Shown in pieces: positions 1 through 6,332 of a stretch of DNA of 12,448 bases. A model generated the notes under the pieces. That model was not told the DNA's origin, did no database searches, and saw nothing but the letters and a program-made list of their open reading frames with translations. Position numbers and translations under genes: made by a program. Origin of the DNA: DASVCS01 sp036381495 (lineage in GTDB: Bacteria > Gemmatimonadota > Gemmatimonadetes > Longimicrobiales > RSA9); NCBI GenBank assembly GCA_036381495.1, contig DASVCS010000047.1:1-12448 (forward strand), given 5' to 3'. Position 1 is the first letter of the stretch, and each line of letters starts with the position of its first letter.

Positions 1-449
1 GGATGATCCAGGCGATCGAGCAGCGGCGCCAGACGATGCTGAAGGTGATGAACTTCATCGTAGACCGGCAGCGAGAGTTCTTCGAGCGGGGCGTCCAGTA
101 CCTGAAACCGTTGACGTTGCGGGAGGTGGCGGAGGTCATCAACATGCACGAGTCGACGGTGTCGCGGGTGACGAACGAGAAGTTCGTGCAGACGCCGCGG
201 GGCGTGCTCCCGCTGAAGTTCTTCTTCTCGAGCGGGCTGTCGACGACGACGGGCGAGGACGTCAGCGCGCGCGGGATCAAGGCGCGGATCCAGAAGCTGG
301 TCGCGGATGAAGACTCGAAGCGGCCGCTGACGGACCAGGCGATCGTCAACATCCTGAAGGATGAAGGGATCCAGATCGCGCGCCGGACGGTTGCCAAGTA
401 CCGGGACCAGCTCGGGATCCTCTCGGCGCGGATGCGCAAGCGGGTGTAG
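1..449 (+). CDS. rpoN: RNA polymerase sigma-54 factor, C-terminal part (5' end outside window)
   Basis: This is the C-terminal 148 residues of sigma-54, which directs RNA polymerase to -24/-12 promoters and needs an AAA+ activator to open them. The reading frame enters from the left edge, so the ATG at 3 is internal, not the start. Residues here (counted from that ATG) include the end of the core-binding region, a helix-turn-helix region around 37-60 (LREVAEVINMHESTVSRVTN), the conserved LKFFFS stretch at 71-76, and the RpoN box ARRTVAKYRD at 126-135, which contacts the -24 element. The protein ends with the usual short basic tail (RMRKRV). The usual downstream partners of rpoN (hpf/raiA, PTS-Ntr genes) are absent; a glycosyltransferase follows after a gap of about 36 bases. 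Family assignment is essentially certain from the RpoN box. Confidence 0.96.
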   Translation, partial: MIQAIEQRRQTMLKVMNFIVDRQREFFERGVQYLKPLTLREVAEVINMHESTVSRVTNEKFVQTPRGVLPLKFFFSSGLSTTTGEDVSARGIKARIQKLVADEDSKRPLTDQAIVNILKDEGIQIARRTVAKYRDQLGILSARMRKRV

Positions 450-485
450 GGTTCAAAGCCCTCCGGCCCCTGATCTTTGCCGTCG

Positions 486-1532
486 ATGTCCTCCAGAGCG
501 ACGACGCCCCCCACCGAGCACGCGCCGGCCGCAACGCAGCCGGGCGGCGAGGCGTCGGTAAGACTCTCGCCGGCGGCGCGGCGCAACTTCGCGGTCATCA
601 TCCCGGCGTACAACGAGGTCGAGAACGTTCCGGAGCTGGTCCGGGAGCTGCGCGCGAGTTTCGAGCGCTTCGGTCTCGAGGGCGAGGTCCTGCTGGTGGA
701 CGACGGTTCGACCGACGGGACGGCCGAGGTCGCGCGGCGGGAGGCGGCCGGGTGGGACGGCTTCCGCGTGGTGAGCCACCGGCGAAACTTCGGCAAGACC
801 GAAGCCATGCTGACCGGCGCGGATGCGACGGATGCCGAGGTCCTCGTGGTGTACGACGCGGACCTCCAGTACGCGCCCGACGAGATCGCCCGCTTCCTCG
901 CGAAGGTGGACGAGGGGTGGGACATCGTGACCGGGCGCAAGGTCGGGCGCTACAAGAAGCGCCTGGTCTCGCGGATCTACAACTGGCTCAACCGTCTCCT
1001 CTTCGGCATCCCGGTCTCGGACCTGAACGCCATGAAGGCGTTCCGACGGGAGGCGCTGGATGAGATCCACCTCCGCCACGACTGGCACCGGTTCTTCGTG
1101 GTCCTGGCCTACGCGCGCGGCTTCTCCGTGACGGAGATCCCGGTGCGGCTGCACCCGCGCCGGCACGGTGAAGCGAAGTATTCGGGACGAAGCCGCATCG
1201 TGGTGGGACTGCTGGACTTGCTCTCCGTCGCGTTCTTCCTCTTCTTCGCGCGCAAGCCGATGCTGCTGTTCGGCATCACGGGGCTCATCCTCGCCGGGGC
1301 CGGCGTGCTGGTGGGCGTGGTCACGATCGTGCTGCGCGTGATGGACGCCATGCCGCCGTTCGGGTTCCGCCCGCTCCTCTACTTGGTCATCCTGCTCGAG
1401 ACGCTCGGGTTCCTCCTCTTCGGATTCGGGTTCCTGGCGGAGCTGGTGGCGCAGCAGCGCGCGGACCTGGATGCGCTGCACCGGAGGTTGCGGCGGCGAG
1501 AGGCGACAGGGCGGAGCGACAGCGCCCGCTGA
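486..1532 (+). CDS. Membrane-anchored family 2 glycosyltransferase (DPM1/GtrB-like)
   Basis: Predicted to move a sugar from a nucleotide donor to a lipid carrier (polyprenyl phosphate) at the inner face of the membrane. The 348-residue protein has a GT-A fold: IIPAYNE at 38-44, the donor-binding VDDGSTDGT at 71-79, the metal-binding DADLQ at 124-128, and a GEAKYSGRSR segment near 228-237 matching the conserved GxSKY region of bacterial DPM1-like enzymes. Two hydrophobic segments follow (about 259-283 and 297-322), the usual anchor of this subgroup, then a basic tail. I chose the ATG at 486; an in-frame TTG at 477 would add three residues, and neither has a clear ribosome binding site. It sits 36 bases after rpoN and may be co-transcribed. 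ArnC-, GtrB- or dolichyl-phosphate-glucose-synthase-like activities are all possible; the sugar is not predictable. No truncation is seen. Confidence 0.9.
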   Translation: MSSRATTPPTEHAPAATQPGGEASVRLSPAARRNFAVIIPAYNEVENVPELVRELRASFERFGLEGEVLLVDDGSTDGTAEVARREAAGWDGFRVVSHRRNFGKTEAMLTGADATDAEVLVVYDADLQYAPDEIARFLAKVDEGWDIVTGRKVGRYKKRLVSRIYNWLNRLLFGIPVSDLNAMKAFRREALDEIHLRHDWHRFFVVLAYARGFSVTEIPVRLHPRRHGEAKYSGRSRIVVGLLDLLSVAFFLFFARKPMLLFGITGLILAGAGVLVGVVTIVLRVMDAMPPFGFRPLLYLVILLETLGFLLFGFGFLAELVAQQRADLDALHRRLRRREATGRSDSAR

Positions 1533-1585
1533 GGCGCGGTGCCGCGCCATTCACCCGAGCCGGACCTGTCACCGTTTCGAGACAC

Positions 1586-1614
1586 TTGACCGGCCTCGTT
1601 CACGTCTGTATCGT
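1586..1614 (+). promoter_or_regulatory. Candidate sigma-70-type promoter for the small gene at 1764
   Basis: TTGACC (1586-1591) matches the -35 consensus at five of six positions, and TATCGT (1609-1614) matches the -10 at four of six, with an optimal 17-base spacer. It lies in a non-coding gap that is less GC-rich than its surroundings, between the glycosyltransferase stop and the small gene. If used, the RNA would start near 1621 and carry a leader of about 140 bases. Identified by eye only. Confidence 0.5.
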
Positions 1615-1661
1615 GTGTCAGGCGGTTACCGTATCTTCCTGAAGCTCCTTCGGCGCGGCCA

Positions 1662-1760
1662 GGTTGCAACACTTCCCGCAACCAACTACTTCCAACCCGG
1701 ACACCTACGGGTTCGCAGTTTGGTGTCCGCACGTCGCTACCCTCTCCACGAGGAGGTGGA
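1662..1760 (+). promoter_or_regulatory. Structured 5' leader with competing hairpins and the ribosome binding site in a hairpin loop
   Basis: Four short inverted repeats occur in the leader of the small gene. They are GGTTGC/GCAACC (1662-1667 with 1678-1683), AACCCG/CGGGTT (1694-1699 with 1708-1713), CGGACACC/GGTGTCCG (1698-1705 with 1722-1729), and TCCAC/GTGGA (1745-1749 with 1756-1760). The second and third share bases 1698-1699 and cannot both form. The last places most of the Shine-Dalgarno sequence (AGGAG at 1751-1755) in a 6-base loop. This could be an attenuator or a translational control, but stems this short can arise by chance in GC-rich DNA. It matches no known riboswitch that I recognise. 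Confidence 0.3.
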
Positions 1761-1763
1761 AAG

Positions 1764-2111
1764 ATGGCCGTCAACGACATCCTGGCCGACGAGACCATCA
1801 ACATTCCGGCCGGCAGTGGGACGTCCAACTGGGTTGATTTCACGATGAGTCGTCCCACGCCCAATCTCGTTGTCGCTCACGTGTACAACGGATTGGATGT
1901 CCCAGTGAGGGTCCAGTTCGAGAACTGGGACAACTTCGGAAACTCGGGCCAGCCGTTCATCCTCGCGGAGGTCACGGTCGACTCGGATCGGAAGCGAGCC
2001 GTATCGCTGATCGGATTCGCCCAAGGTGCTGCCGATCCACACATTTGGGCGATTGCCAACGGAACCACGGGAGGCGGCTCCGTTCGCATCCGAGTTCGCG
2101 CTGCGGCTTGA
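1764..2111 (+). CDS. Small hypothetical protein, probably all-beta
   Basis: I do not recognise this 115-residue protein. The start is well supported: AGGAGGTG at 1751-1758 lies five bases before the ATG. There is no signal peptide, membrane segment or cysteine. The residues alternate hydrophobic and polar in short stretches (for example LVVAHVYNG at 35-43, VPVRVQFENWDN at 46-57, FILAEVTV at 65-72 and SVRIRVRA at 106-113), which suggests a compact beta-sandwich, ending in an alanine tail. Four tryptophans or more are spread through the chain. Codon use is less GC-biased than in the flanking genes. It stands alone, with its own candidate promoter and leader upstream and tandem hairpins downstream, so it is probably a single-gene transcript. 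Function unknown; a carbohydrate-binding or structural small protein is only a guess. Coding status is well supported. Confidence 0.75.
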   Translation: MAVNDILADETINIPAGSGTSNWVDFTMSRPTPNLVVAHVYNGLDVPVRVQFENWDNFGNSGQPFILAEVTVDSDRKRAVSLIGFAQGAADPHIWAIANGTTGGGSVRIRVRAAA

Positions 2112-2140
2112 GACTCAGCCGTCCAAGCGGCCTTGCGGGG

Positions 2141-2208
2141 CATCGCGTCGGGGGACCTGGCACACCCCTGACGCGATGTTCGACGGCGCAAGCCCTACGC
2201 CGCCGAAC
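2141..2208 (+). terminator. Tandem hairpins between convergent genes (candidate terminator region)
   Basis: Two strong stem-loops lie nearly end to end. The first pairs 2141-2154 with 2165-2178 (14 pairs including one G-U, loop of 10). The second pairs 2178-2188 with 2198-2208 (11 positions, one mismatch, loop of 9). They lie between the stop of the small gene (2111) and the stop of the minus-strand methyltransferase (2260), where a bidirectional terminator is expected. Neither is followed by a real T-run, so intrinsic termination is not assured. They could instead stabilise RNA ends or be a dispersed palindromic repeat. Confidence 0.5.
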
Positions 2209-2259
2209 GATCATGGTGAACTTCGCTTGACGCCAGCGATGTAGCCGTCTTGCTGCCAG

Positions 2260-2937
2260 TCAGACGGAGTGGCACGGTGGCCGCCGGCATCGGATCACGA
2301 ACTGGTACGTCCAGCGGAGCGGGATGAGATGCCAGGCCGCGCGGACAACAATGCGCTTGAGGACGGACGGGAACGGCTTCGTGTGCCACGGCTCCTTTGA
2401 TATCGCGACCACCTCCAACCCCGCGGCCGTCAAGAGATCGATCCAGCCCTGTCGGTCGAGCAGCAACTCCGCTACTTCCTGCTGCTCGGTACCCTGGCGG
2501 CGGAGGAACAGCCAGCCCAGAAATTGCCGGTTGGGCACCGCGATCATGGCCTGCCCATCCGGGCGCAGAACCCTAGCGACCTCCTGTGCCCCCGCTGCCG
2601 GCTGCGCGAAGTGCTCGAGGCTTCCCAGGCAGGCAACGAAATCCATGGAGGCATCGGCGAACGGTAGCGCCTCGCCCGCCGCCGCCGCCAGCTTGCCCCC
2701 CCCGATTCTCTGCCGCGCGAGCCGGAGCGCCGGCTGGACGATCTCGACGCCGACGGCCGCCAGCCCTCCCCGGATCGCCTCCTCCAGAAAGAATCCCTCG
2801 CCGCATCCGACATCGAGGATCCGGGAACCCGGCTCCGCATCGATGAGATCCAGGTAGCTTCGATAATCGCGCATCGCGCCCGGTGGGGCAGCATAACGCC
2901 GTTGGTAGTAGCGCCTGAGCTCCTGCAATGTTGCCAT
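2260..2937 (-). CDS. SAM-dependent class I methyltransferase (methyltransferase 2)
   Basis: A 225-residue protein of the Methyltransf_11 type, transferring a methyl group from S-adenosylmethionine. Motif I is LDVGCGEGFF at 41-50, the acidic residue ending strand 2 is in VGVE at 62-65 (E65), the motif II region is DFVACLGSLEHF at 99-110, and ARVLRPDGQAMIAVPN spans 121-136. The C-terminal third (a basic, hydrophobic tail around 186-218) is less typical and may contact substrate or membrane. The ATG at 2937 has GGAGGAG nine bases upstream (2947-2953 on the complement), within the end of methyltransferase 1; the two frames are three bases apart. It is the last gene of the minus-strand operon and now lies downstream of the IS66 insertion, so its expression may be reduced. 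In a glycosyltransferase operon, a glycan, lipid or sugar-precursor substrate is likely; the actual acceptor cannot be told. Confidence 0.88.
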   Translation of the reverse strand: MATLQELRRYYQRRYAAPPGAMRDYRSYLDLIDAEPGSRILDVGCGEGFFLEEAIRGGLAAVGVEIVQPALRLARQRIGGGKLAAAAGEALPFADASMDFVACLGSLEHFAQPAAGAQEVARVLRPDGQAMIAVPNRQFLGWLFLRRQGTEQQEVAELLLDRQGWIDLLTAAGLEVVAISKEPWHTKPFPSVLKRIVVRAAWHLIPLRWTYQFVIRCRRPPCHSV

Positions 2938-2940
2938 CCG

Positions 2941-3285
2941 CTATGACTCCTCCTTGCGCCACGTCATACCGAAGCACGTGAGATACTTGAATCGCGGTTT
3001 CGCGAGCTCGGTGGGCCGCCGGAGATTGCGCCACACGTCGCGGAAGCTCGGGTACTTCCACGGCAGAAGCGAGGGGTCGAGTTCACGTACGTAGCGGGTG
3101 GTAAGCATACGTGACGGATCGAAATCCTCGAGTAGGGCTGTGTAATCCCCATCGGAGATCAATCGTTGGCCGAGCTCGGCCAGGAGCGTACTGGCGCGCT
3201 CACGCGGGATCTGCCAGCGTCCATCGGGCGAGATGTCGATGGTGAGGATGAGGCGTCCGCCGGGCCGGAGCGTGCGCGCGAATTC
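2941..3285 (-). pseudogene. Methyltransferase 1, 3' fragment cut off by the IS66 element
   Basis: This is the C-terminal 40% of a class I methyltransferase. It begins in the target duplication with EFARTLRPGGRLILTIDIS, the usual strand-5 region after motif II, and continues about 100 residues to a stop at 2941. Joining it to the fragment at 4880-5382 (one duplication copy removed) gives an uninterrupted 279-residue protein, so the gene was intact before insertion. The terminal repeat of the element supplies an ATG (complement of 3288-3290) in frame with this fragment, which could give a roughly 116-residue product lacking the SAM-binding motif I; I see no ribosome binding site for it. Such a product should be inactive as a methyltransferase. 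Its end carries the ribosome binding site of methyltransferase 2. Confidence 0.88.
3278..3285. repeat. Target site duplication, left copy
   Basis: GCGAATTC directly precedes the left end of the IS66 element and is repeated exactly at 4880-4887. Eight bases is the characteristic duplication length of the IS66 family. Confidence 0.95.
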
Positions 3286-3305
3286 GTACATGTTTAGCGT
3301 CCGTG
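3286..3305 (+). repeat. IS66 element left terminal inverted repeat
   Basis: The 20 bases beginning GTACATGTTT match the complement of 4860-4879 at 19 of 20 positions. They begin immediately after the target duplication. The related GGACGCGG recurs just inside both ends, at a different distance on each side, and may be an internal transposase-binding site. Confidence 0.9.
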
Positions 3306-3340
3306 GGGACGCGGGTTGGATGCGCAGGTGAGCGGCTGGC

Positions 3341-4840
3341 GTGAGATATGCCGGTATGCACCCGGCCATGGACCTCTCTACTGTTCGCGAGCATCCGCTT
3401 GGCTCCGCTGCCCCAGTGGCGAGTGCGCCGGAGGCGTCGTTGTGCGCCAACTGCCGCCGGCTCCAGGCCGAGCTCGGGACGGCGCTGGGGCGGATCGCCG
3501 AACTGGAAGAGCGGATCCGTGGGCTCGAAGCGGAGCTTCGACGCGGCAAGCGCCAGGCGGGCCCCTTCTCGCGCGAGCGCAAGAAGAAGAACCTGAAGCG
3601 GCCCGGGCGCCGGCCGGGCGAGGGGCGCTTCCGCCACAGGCAGCCGCCGGCCGACTCCGAGATCAACGAGACGCATGTGGTGCCGCTGGAGTGCTGCCCC
3701 GAGTGTGGCGGAGCGCTCGAGGAGATCTCCACGCACGAACAGCTTCAGGTGGATCTGCCCGTGGTGCGGCCCTACTGGCGGCGCTTTCTCTTCCAGAGCG
3801 GCACGTGCCGCAACGGCACCTGCCGCTCGTGTGGCCGGCGGGTCACCTCGCGCCACCCCGAACAGGTCTCGGTGGCCACGGGAGCGGCGGGGGTGAGTGT
3901 GGGGCCGCACACGAAGGCGCTCGCCGCCGACCTGCACCACCGCCTGGGCGTGCCCTACCGCAAGATCGCCGAACTCTTCGAGAGCGCCTTCGGACTGAAG
4001 CTCACGGCCTCTGCGCTCGCACAGGCGAATACGCGCCTGGCCGACCGCCTGGCCGGCAAGGCCGCGCCGTTCTACGGCGAGATCGCCGCACACCTGGCCG
4101 AGTCCGAGGCGGCGCACGCCGACGAAACCGGCTGGCGAGTGGCCGGAGAGTCCTCTTGGCTGTGGGTCTTCACCCATGCGGATGCCACCCTCTACGTGAT
4201 CGACCCGCGCCGCTCGCACGAGGTCGTCCTCGACGTGCTGAGCGAGGCTTTCGAGGGCGTCCTCATCAGCGACGGCCTGGCCACCTACGACCACCGCGCG
4301 CTGGCCGGCTTCCGGAAGCAGAAGTGCTTTGCTCACCTGCTGCGCGCCCTCTCGGAAATCGAGCATGCCAAGAGCCGGGGCGCCGTGCGCTTCGCCCGTG
4401 CGGTCGCCGCCGTGCTGCGCGACGCGCTCACACTCGGCCACGAGCGCGAGGATCTCACGCCCGCCGTCTTCGCCGCCAGACGAGCGGAGATCGAGCAACA
4501 CCTGGATGCACTCATCTCCAGGGATCGCCACTTCACCGATCCCGACAACGCCCGCATGGCCCGGCGGCTCAGAAGGCAGCGCCCGCATCTCTTCACCTTC
4601 CTGGATCAGCCCGGCGTCGAGGCCACCAACAACCGGGCGGAACGCCAGATCCGGCCCGCCGTCCTCACGCGCAAGACCGGCGGCTGCAATCGCAGCCCTC
4701 CGGGCGCACGTACCCACGAGATCCTCGCCAGCGTCCTGGTCACGCTCCGGCAGCAACGGCGAGACATCCTCGGCTTCCTCGAGGCCGTGCTGACCTCGTC
4801 AGGACCGCTGCCGCAACTGCTGCCGGCTCCAGCGACGTAG
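3341..4840 (+). CDS. IS66 family transposase (single-ORF type)
   Basis: A 499-residue DDE transposase that catalyses movement of the surrounding element. In order: a short coiled coil at about 38-70 (LQAELGTALGRIAELEERIR), a basic stretch at 78-100 (RERKKKNLKRPGRR), a zinc-binding region with cysteines at 118, 119, 122, 156, 161 and 164, a helical DNA-binding part around 190-245, then the catalytic residues: D261 in DETGW, D311 in SDGLATYD, and E434 in NNRAERQIRP, the last a family signature. No stop or frameshift is present and the length is normal for the family. I chose the GTG at 3341 because AGGTGAG lies eight bases upstream (3326-3332); ATGs at 3356 and 3368 are alternatives. It is transcribed opposite to the methyltransferase gene it interrupts. 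The C-terminal 25 residues are proline and leucine rich and run almost to the right end. Confidence 0.95.
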   Translation: MRYAGMHPAMDLSTVREHPLGSAAPVASAPEASLCANCRRLQAELGTALGRIAELEERIRGLEAELRRGKRQAGPFSRERKKKNLKRPGRRPGEGRFRHRQPPADSEINETHVVPLECCPECGGALEEISTHEQLQVDLPVVRPYWRRFLFQSGTCRNGTCRSCGRRVTSRHPEQVSVATGAAGVSVGPHTKALAADLHHRLGVPYRKIAELFESAFGLKLTASALAQANTRLADRLAGKAAPFYGEIAAHLAESEAAHADETGWRVAGESSWLWVFTHADATLYVIDPRRSHEVVLDVLSEAFEGVLISDGLATYDHRALAGFRKQKCFAHLLRALSEIEHAKSRGAVRFARAVAAVLRDALTLGHEREDLTPAVFAARRAEIEQHLDALISRDRHFTDPDNARMARRLRRQRPHLFTFLDQPGVEATNNRAERQIRPAVLTRKTGGCNRSPPGARTHEILASVLVTLRQQRRDILGFLEAVLTSSGPLPQLLPAPAT

Positions 4841-4859
4841 TCCGTCCGCGTCCGCCAGG

Positions 4860-4879
4860 CACGGACGCTAAACACGTAC
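4860..4879 (-). repeat. IS66 element right terminal inverted repeat
   Basis: Read on the complement from 4879, the sequence starts GTACGTGTTT and matches the left end at 19 of 20 positions. The transposase stop (4838-4840) lies 19 bases inside it. Confidence 0.9.
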
Positions 4880-4887
4880 GCGAATTC
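4880..4887. repeat. Target site duplication, right copy
   Basis: GCGAATTC follows the right end of the element and is identical to 3278-3285. Collapsing the two copies restores the methyltransferase reading frame (Ala-Glu-Phe-Ala across the site). Confidence 0.95.
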
Positions 4888-5382
4888 CGCGACGATCTCG
4901 GCGTGTCGGTCGGAATGCTCGAGGACCGAGACGCAGTCGATGATGTCGAAGGCGGCATCGGGGTGCGAGAGGTCGGCCAGGTCCTGCGTCGCATAGGAGA
5001 CGGTCGCGGCCGCGGGCGGGCGGAGCCGGGCCGCGCTGGTGGCCGCGCGCGGATCCATGTCACAGCATTCGATCGAGAGGGTCGGGAACCGGTGCGCCAG
5101 CCAGTGGGCGAAGAAGGTCAGCCCGGACCCCGCGTCGAGGACGCGGAGCGTCGCGTCGGGTCGTTCCTCGACGGCCTGCCCGAAGCGCTCGGTCACGTAC
5201 AGGTACTCCCACCTGCGCGACCAGTGGTGGAGCGGGTCGGCGACCCACCGCCGCGAGTAGTACTTCAGGGCATCGACGTTCCGTTCGCGGAACTCGTCGG
5301 AGAAGGATTGCATCGCGCGGTACATCGGCTCGTCCGGGATGCGGTCGTACAGGTCCAGTAGCGGGTAGCCGTCGGTCAGCAT
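4880..5382 (-). pseudogene. Methyltransferase 1, 5' fragment interrupted by IS66
   Basis: This is the N-terminal 168 residues of a SAM-dependent methyltransferase. It has a family-specific N-terminal extension (about 1-78, rich in Tyr, Arg and Trp), motif I VLDAGSGLTFF at 81-91, an acidic strand-2 end (CCDMD at 106-110) and the motif II region DIIDCVSVLEH at 146-156, ending at AEIVAEFA where the element begins. The intact gene would encode 279 residues (see 2941-3285). The frame now runs on into the element antisense strand and stops near 4606, giving about 258 residues with a foreign tail and no strand 5 onward, so activity is unlikely. The ATG at 5382 overlaps the flippase-like gene stop (ATGCTGA), indicating translational coupling. 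It was the fourth gene of the operon and may have methylated a sugar or lipid intermediate; the true substrate is unknown. Confidence 0.9.
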
Positions 5383-6332
5383 GGGTCCTCGAGGGAAGCG
5401 GCATCGGCCGCGCCGGGCGGCGGTGCCCAGCGGCGCGCGGGCACGAGGAAGATCAACGTCGGCAGCAGCTCCGCGAGGAGGGTCCAGACGCGGGCCGCGA
5501 CCGCGACCGCCGCGGCGACGGGGAAGGGGAGCACGCCGCCCAGGAGGACGGCGAGGGCACCCTCTTTCGCGCCGAGGCCGGCGGGCAGGAGCACCATGTA
5601 GCCGGCGACGAACGACAGCGCGAACGCGCCGGTGAGCGCCGGGTACCGCTCGAAGCCGACAGGCGTGATGCTGCCGACGAAGAGCGTGAACGCGGCGCCG
5701 AGCGCGAGCCATTCGAGGACGCAGAGTGCGAAGATCGCGAGCCCGTCCGACCACCGGCCGGTCCACGCGCGCAACGGACGCCGCGTGAGCCGCGTCGTCC
5801 AGCCGATGACCGTGTTGATCACGGCCGGGTGGAGCAGTCCCAGGAGCGCCGGCGCGGCCCAGCGCAGGCCGAGCCGCCACCCGTCCGGCACGCCGATCAA
5901 AGAACCGGGCACGAGATAGATGCCGAGGATGGCTCCGGCGACGAGGACGAACCCCATGTACAGCAGCAGCGAGGTCACGCTGGTGAGCGCCGAGATCCCC
6001 GCTGCGCGGCTGAGGTCGATGACGCCGATGAACTGCCAGATCTTGCCCGGAATGTAGCGGTTCAGGTTCGAGACGAACCAGATCCGCGCGAGCACGGGGA
6101 ACGGTGGCCGGACGTCGAAATGGCGGAGCGTCCGGCCCCAGATGCCCACGCTCACGACGAGAACGACACCGAACGCCACGGCCGACGCGGCCAGCCGGAC
6201 CGGCTCGATCCGCCACGGATAGGCCAGGAGCCGCTCGCGCTGGCTGACGAGCGCAAGGCCGATGAACAGGAACGCCAAGCCGACGAGCAGGACCCTGCCG
6301 GCGCGCCGGAGATCCACTCGCATGCGTGTCAT
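5376..6332 (-). CDS. Flippase-like integral membrane protein (lysylphosphatidylglycerol synthase TM-region family, UPF0104)
   Basis: A 318-residue polytopic membrane protein with about seven or eight hydrophobic segments. Family signatures are visible: SNLNRYIPGKIWQ at 88-100, LPAGLGAKEGAL at 249-260, and AARVWTLLAELLP at 279-291. This domain (PF03706) is found in MprF and AglD relatives and is often annotated as flippase-like; for stand-alone members next to glycosyltransferases, a role in handling lipid-linked sugars is inferred rather than proven. There is no soluble synthase domain, so aminoacyl-phospholipid synthesis is unlikely. The start ATG at 6332 overlaps the YfhO stop by four bases (ATGA), and its stop overlaps the methyltransferase 1 start, so the three genes are translationally coupled. 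The C-terminal 20 residues are cytosolic in character and poorly conserved-looking. Confidence 0.88.
   Translation of the reverse strand: MTRMRVDLRRAGRVLLVGLAFLFIGLALVSQRERLLAYPWRIEPVRLAASAVAFGVVLVVSVGIWGRTLRHFDVRPPFPVLARIWFVSNLNRYIPGKIWQFIGVIDLSRAAGISALTSVTSLLLYMGFVLVAGAILGIYLVPGSLIGVPDGWRLGLRWAAPALLGLLHPAVINTVIGWTTRLTRRPLRAWTGRWSDGLAIFALCVLEWLALGAAFTLFVGSITPVGFERYPALTGAFALSFVAGYMVLLPAGLGAKEGALAVLLGGVLPFPVAAAVAVAARVWTLLAELLPTLIFLVPARRWAPPPGAADAASLEDPC

Larger units (their letters stand above)
3286..4879 (+). mobile_element. Complete IS66-family insertion sequence, single-transposase type, 1594 bp
   Basis: Both ends are visible. The left end (3286-3305) and the complement of the right end (4879-4860) form a 20-base terminal inverted repeat, GTAC(A/G)TGTTTAGCGTCCGTG, with one mismatch at position 5. 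An exact 8-base target duplication (GCGAATTC) flanks the element. It carries only the large transposase gene, without the tnpA/tnpB accessory genes of canonical IS66, which matches the ISBst12-like subgroup. The transposase reads on the plus strand, against the interrupted minus-strand operon. The near-perfect repeats, exact duplication and intact transposase suggest a recent and possibly still mobile copy. Confidence 0.95.

Noticed and set aside
453..1550. Minus-strand frame of 365 codons opposite the first GT2
   Set aside because: Charged, repetitive composition with no recognisable domain, lying opposite a gene with full GT2 motifs.
1533..1763. Possible tRNA or other structured RNA gene in the gap before the small protein
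   Set aside because: No cloverleaf, conserved TTCGANNC arm or other known RNA signature fits; only short hairpins are present, which I treat as leader structure.
3316..5361. 681-codon plus-strand frame across the IS and methyltransferase fragment
   Set aside because: Out of frame with the transposase, which carries the DDE motifs; the product is Arg/Pro-rich and crosses the element boundary.
4606..6216. 536-codon minus-strand frame
   Set aside because: Its middle is the methyltransferase 1 fragment, but the upstream part is a shadow of the flippase-like gene and the downstream part is IS antisense sequence.
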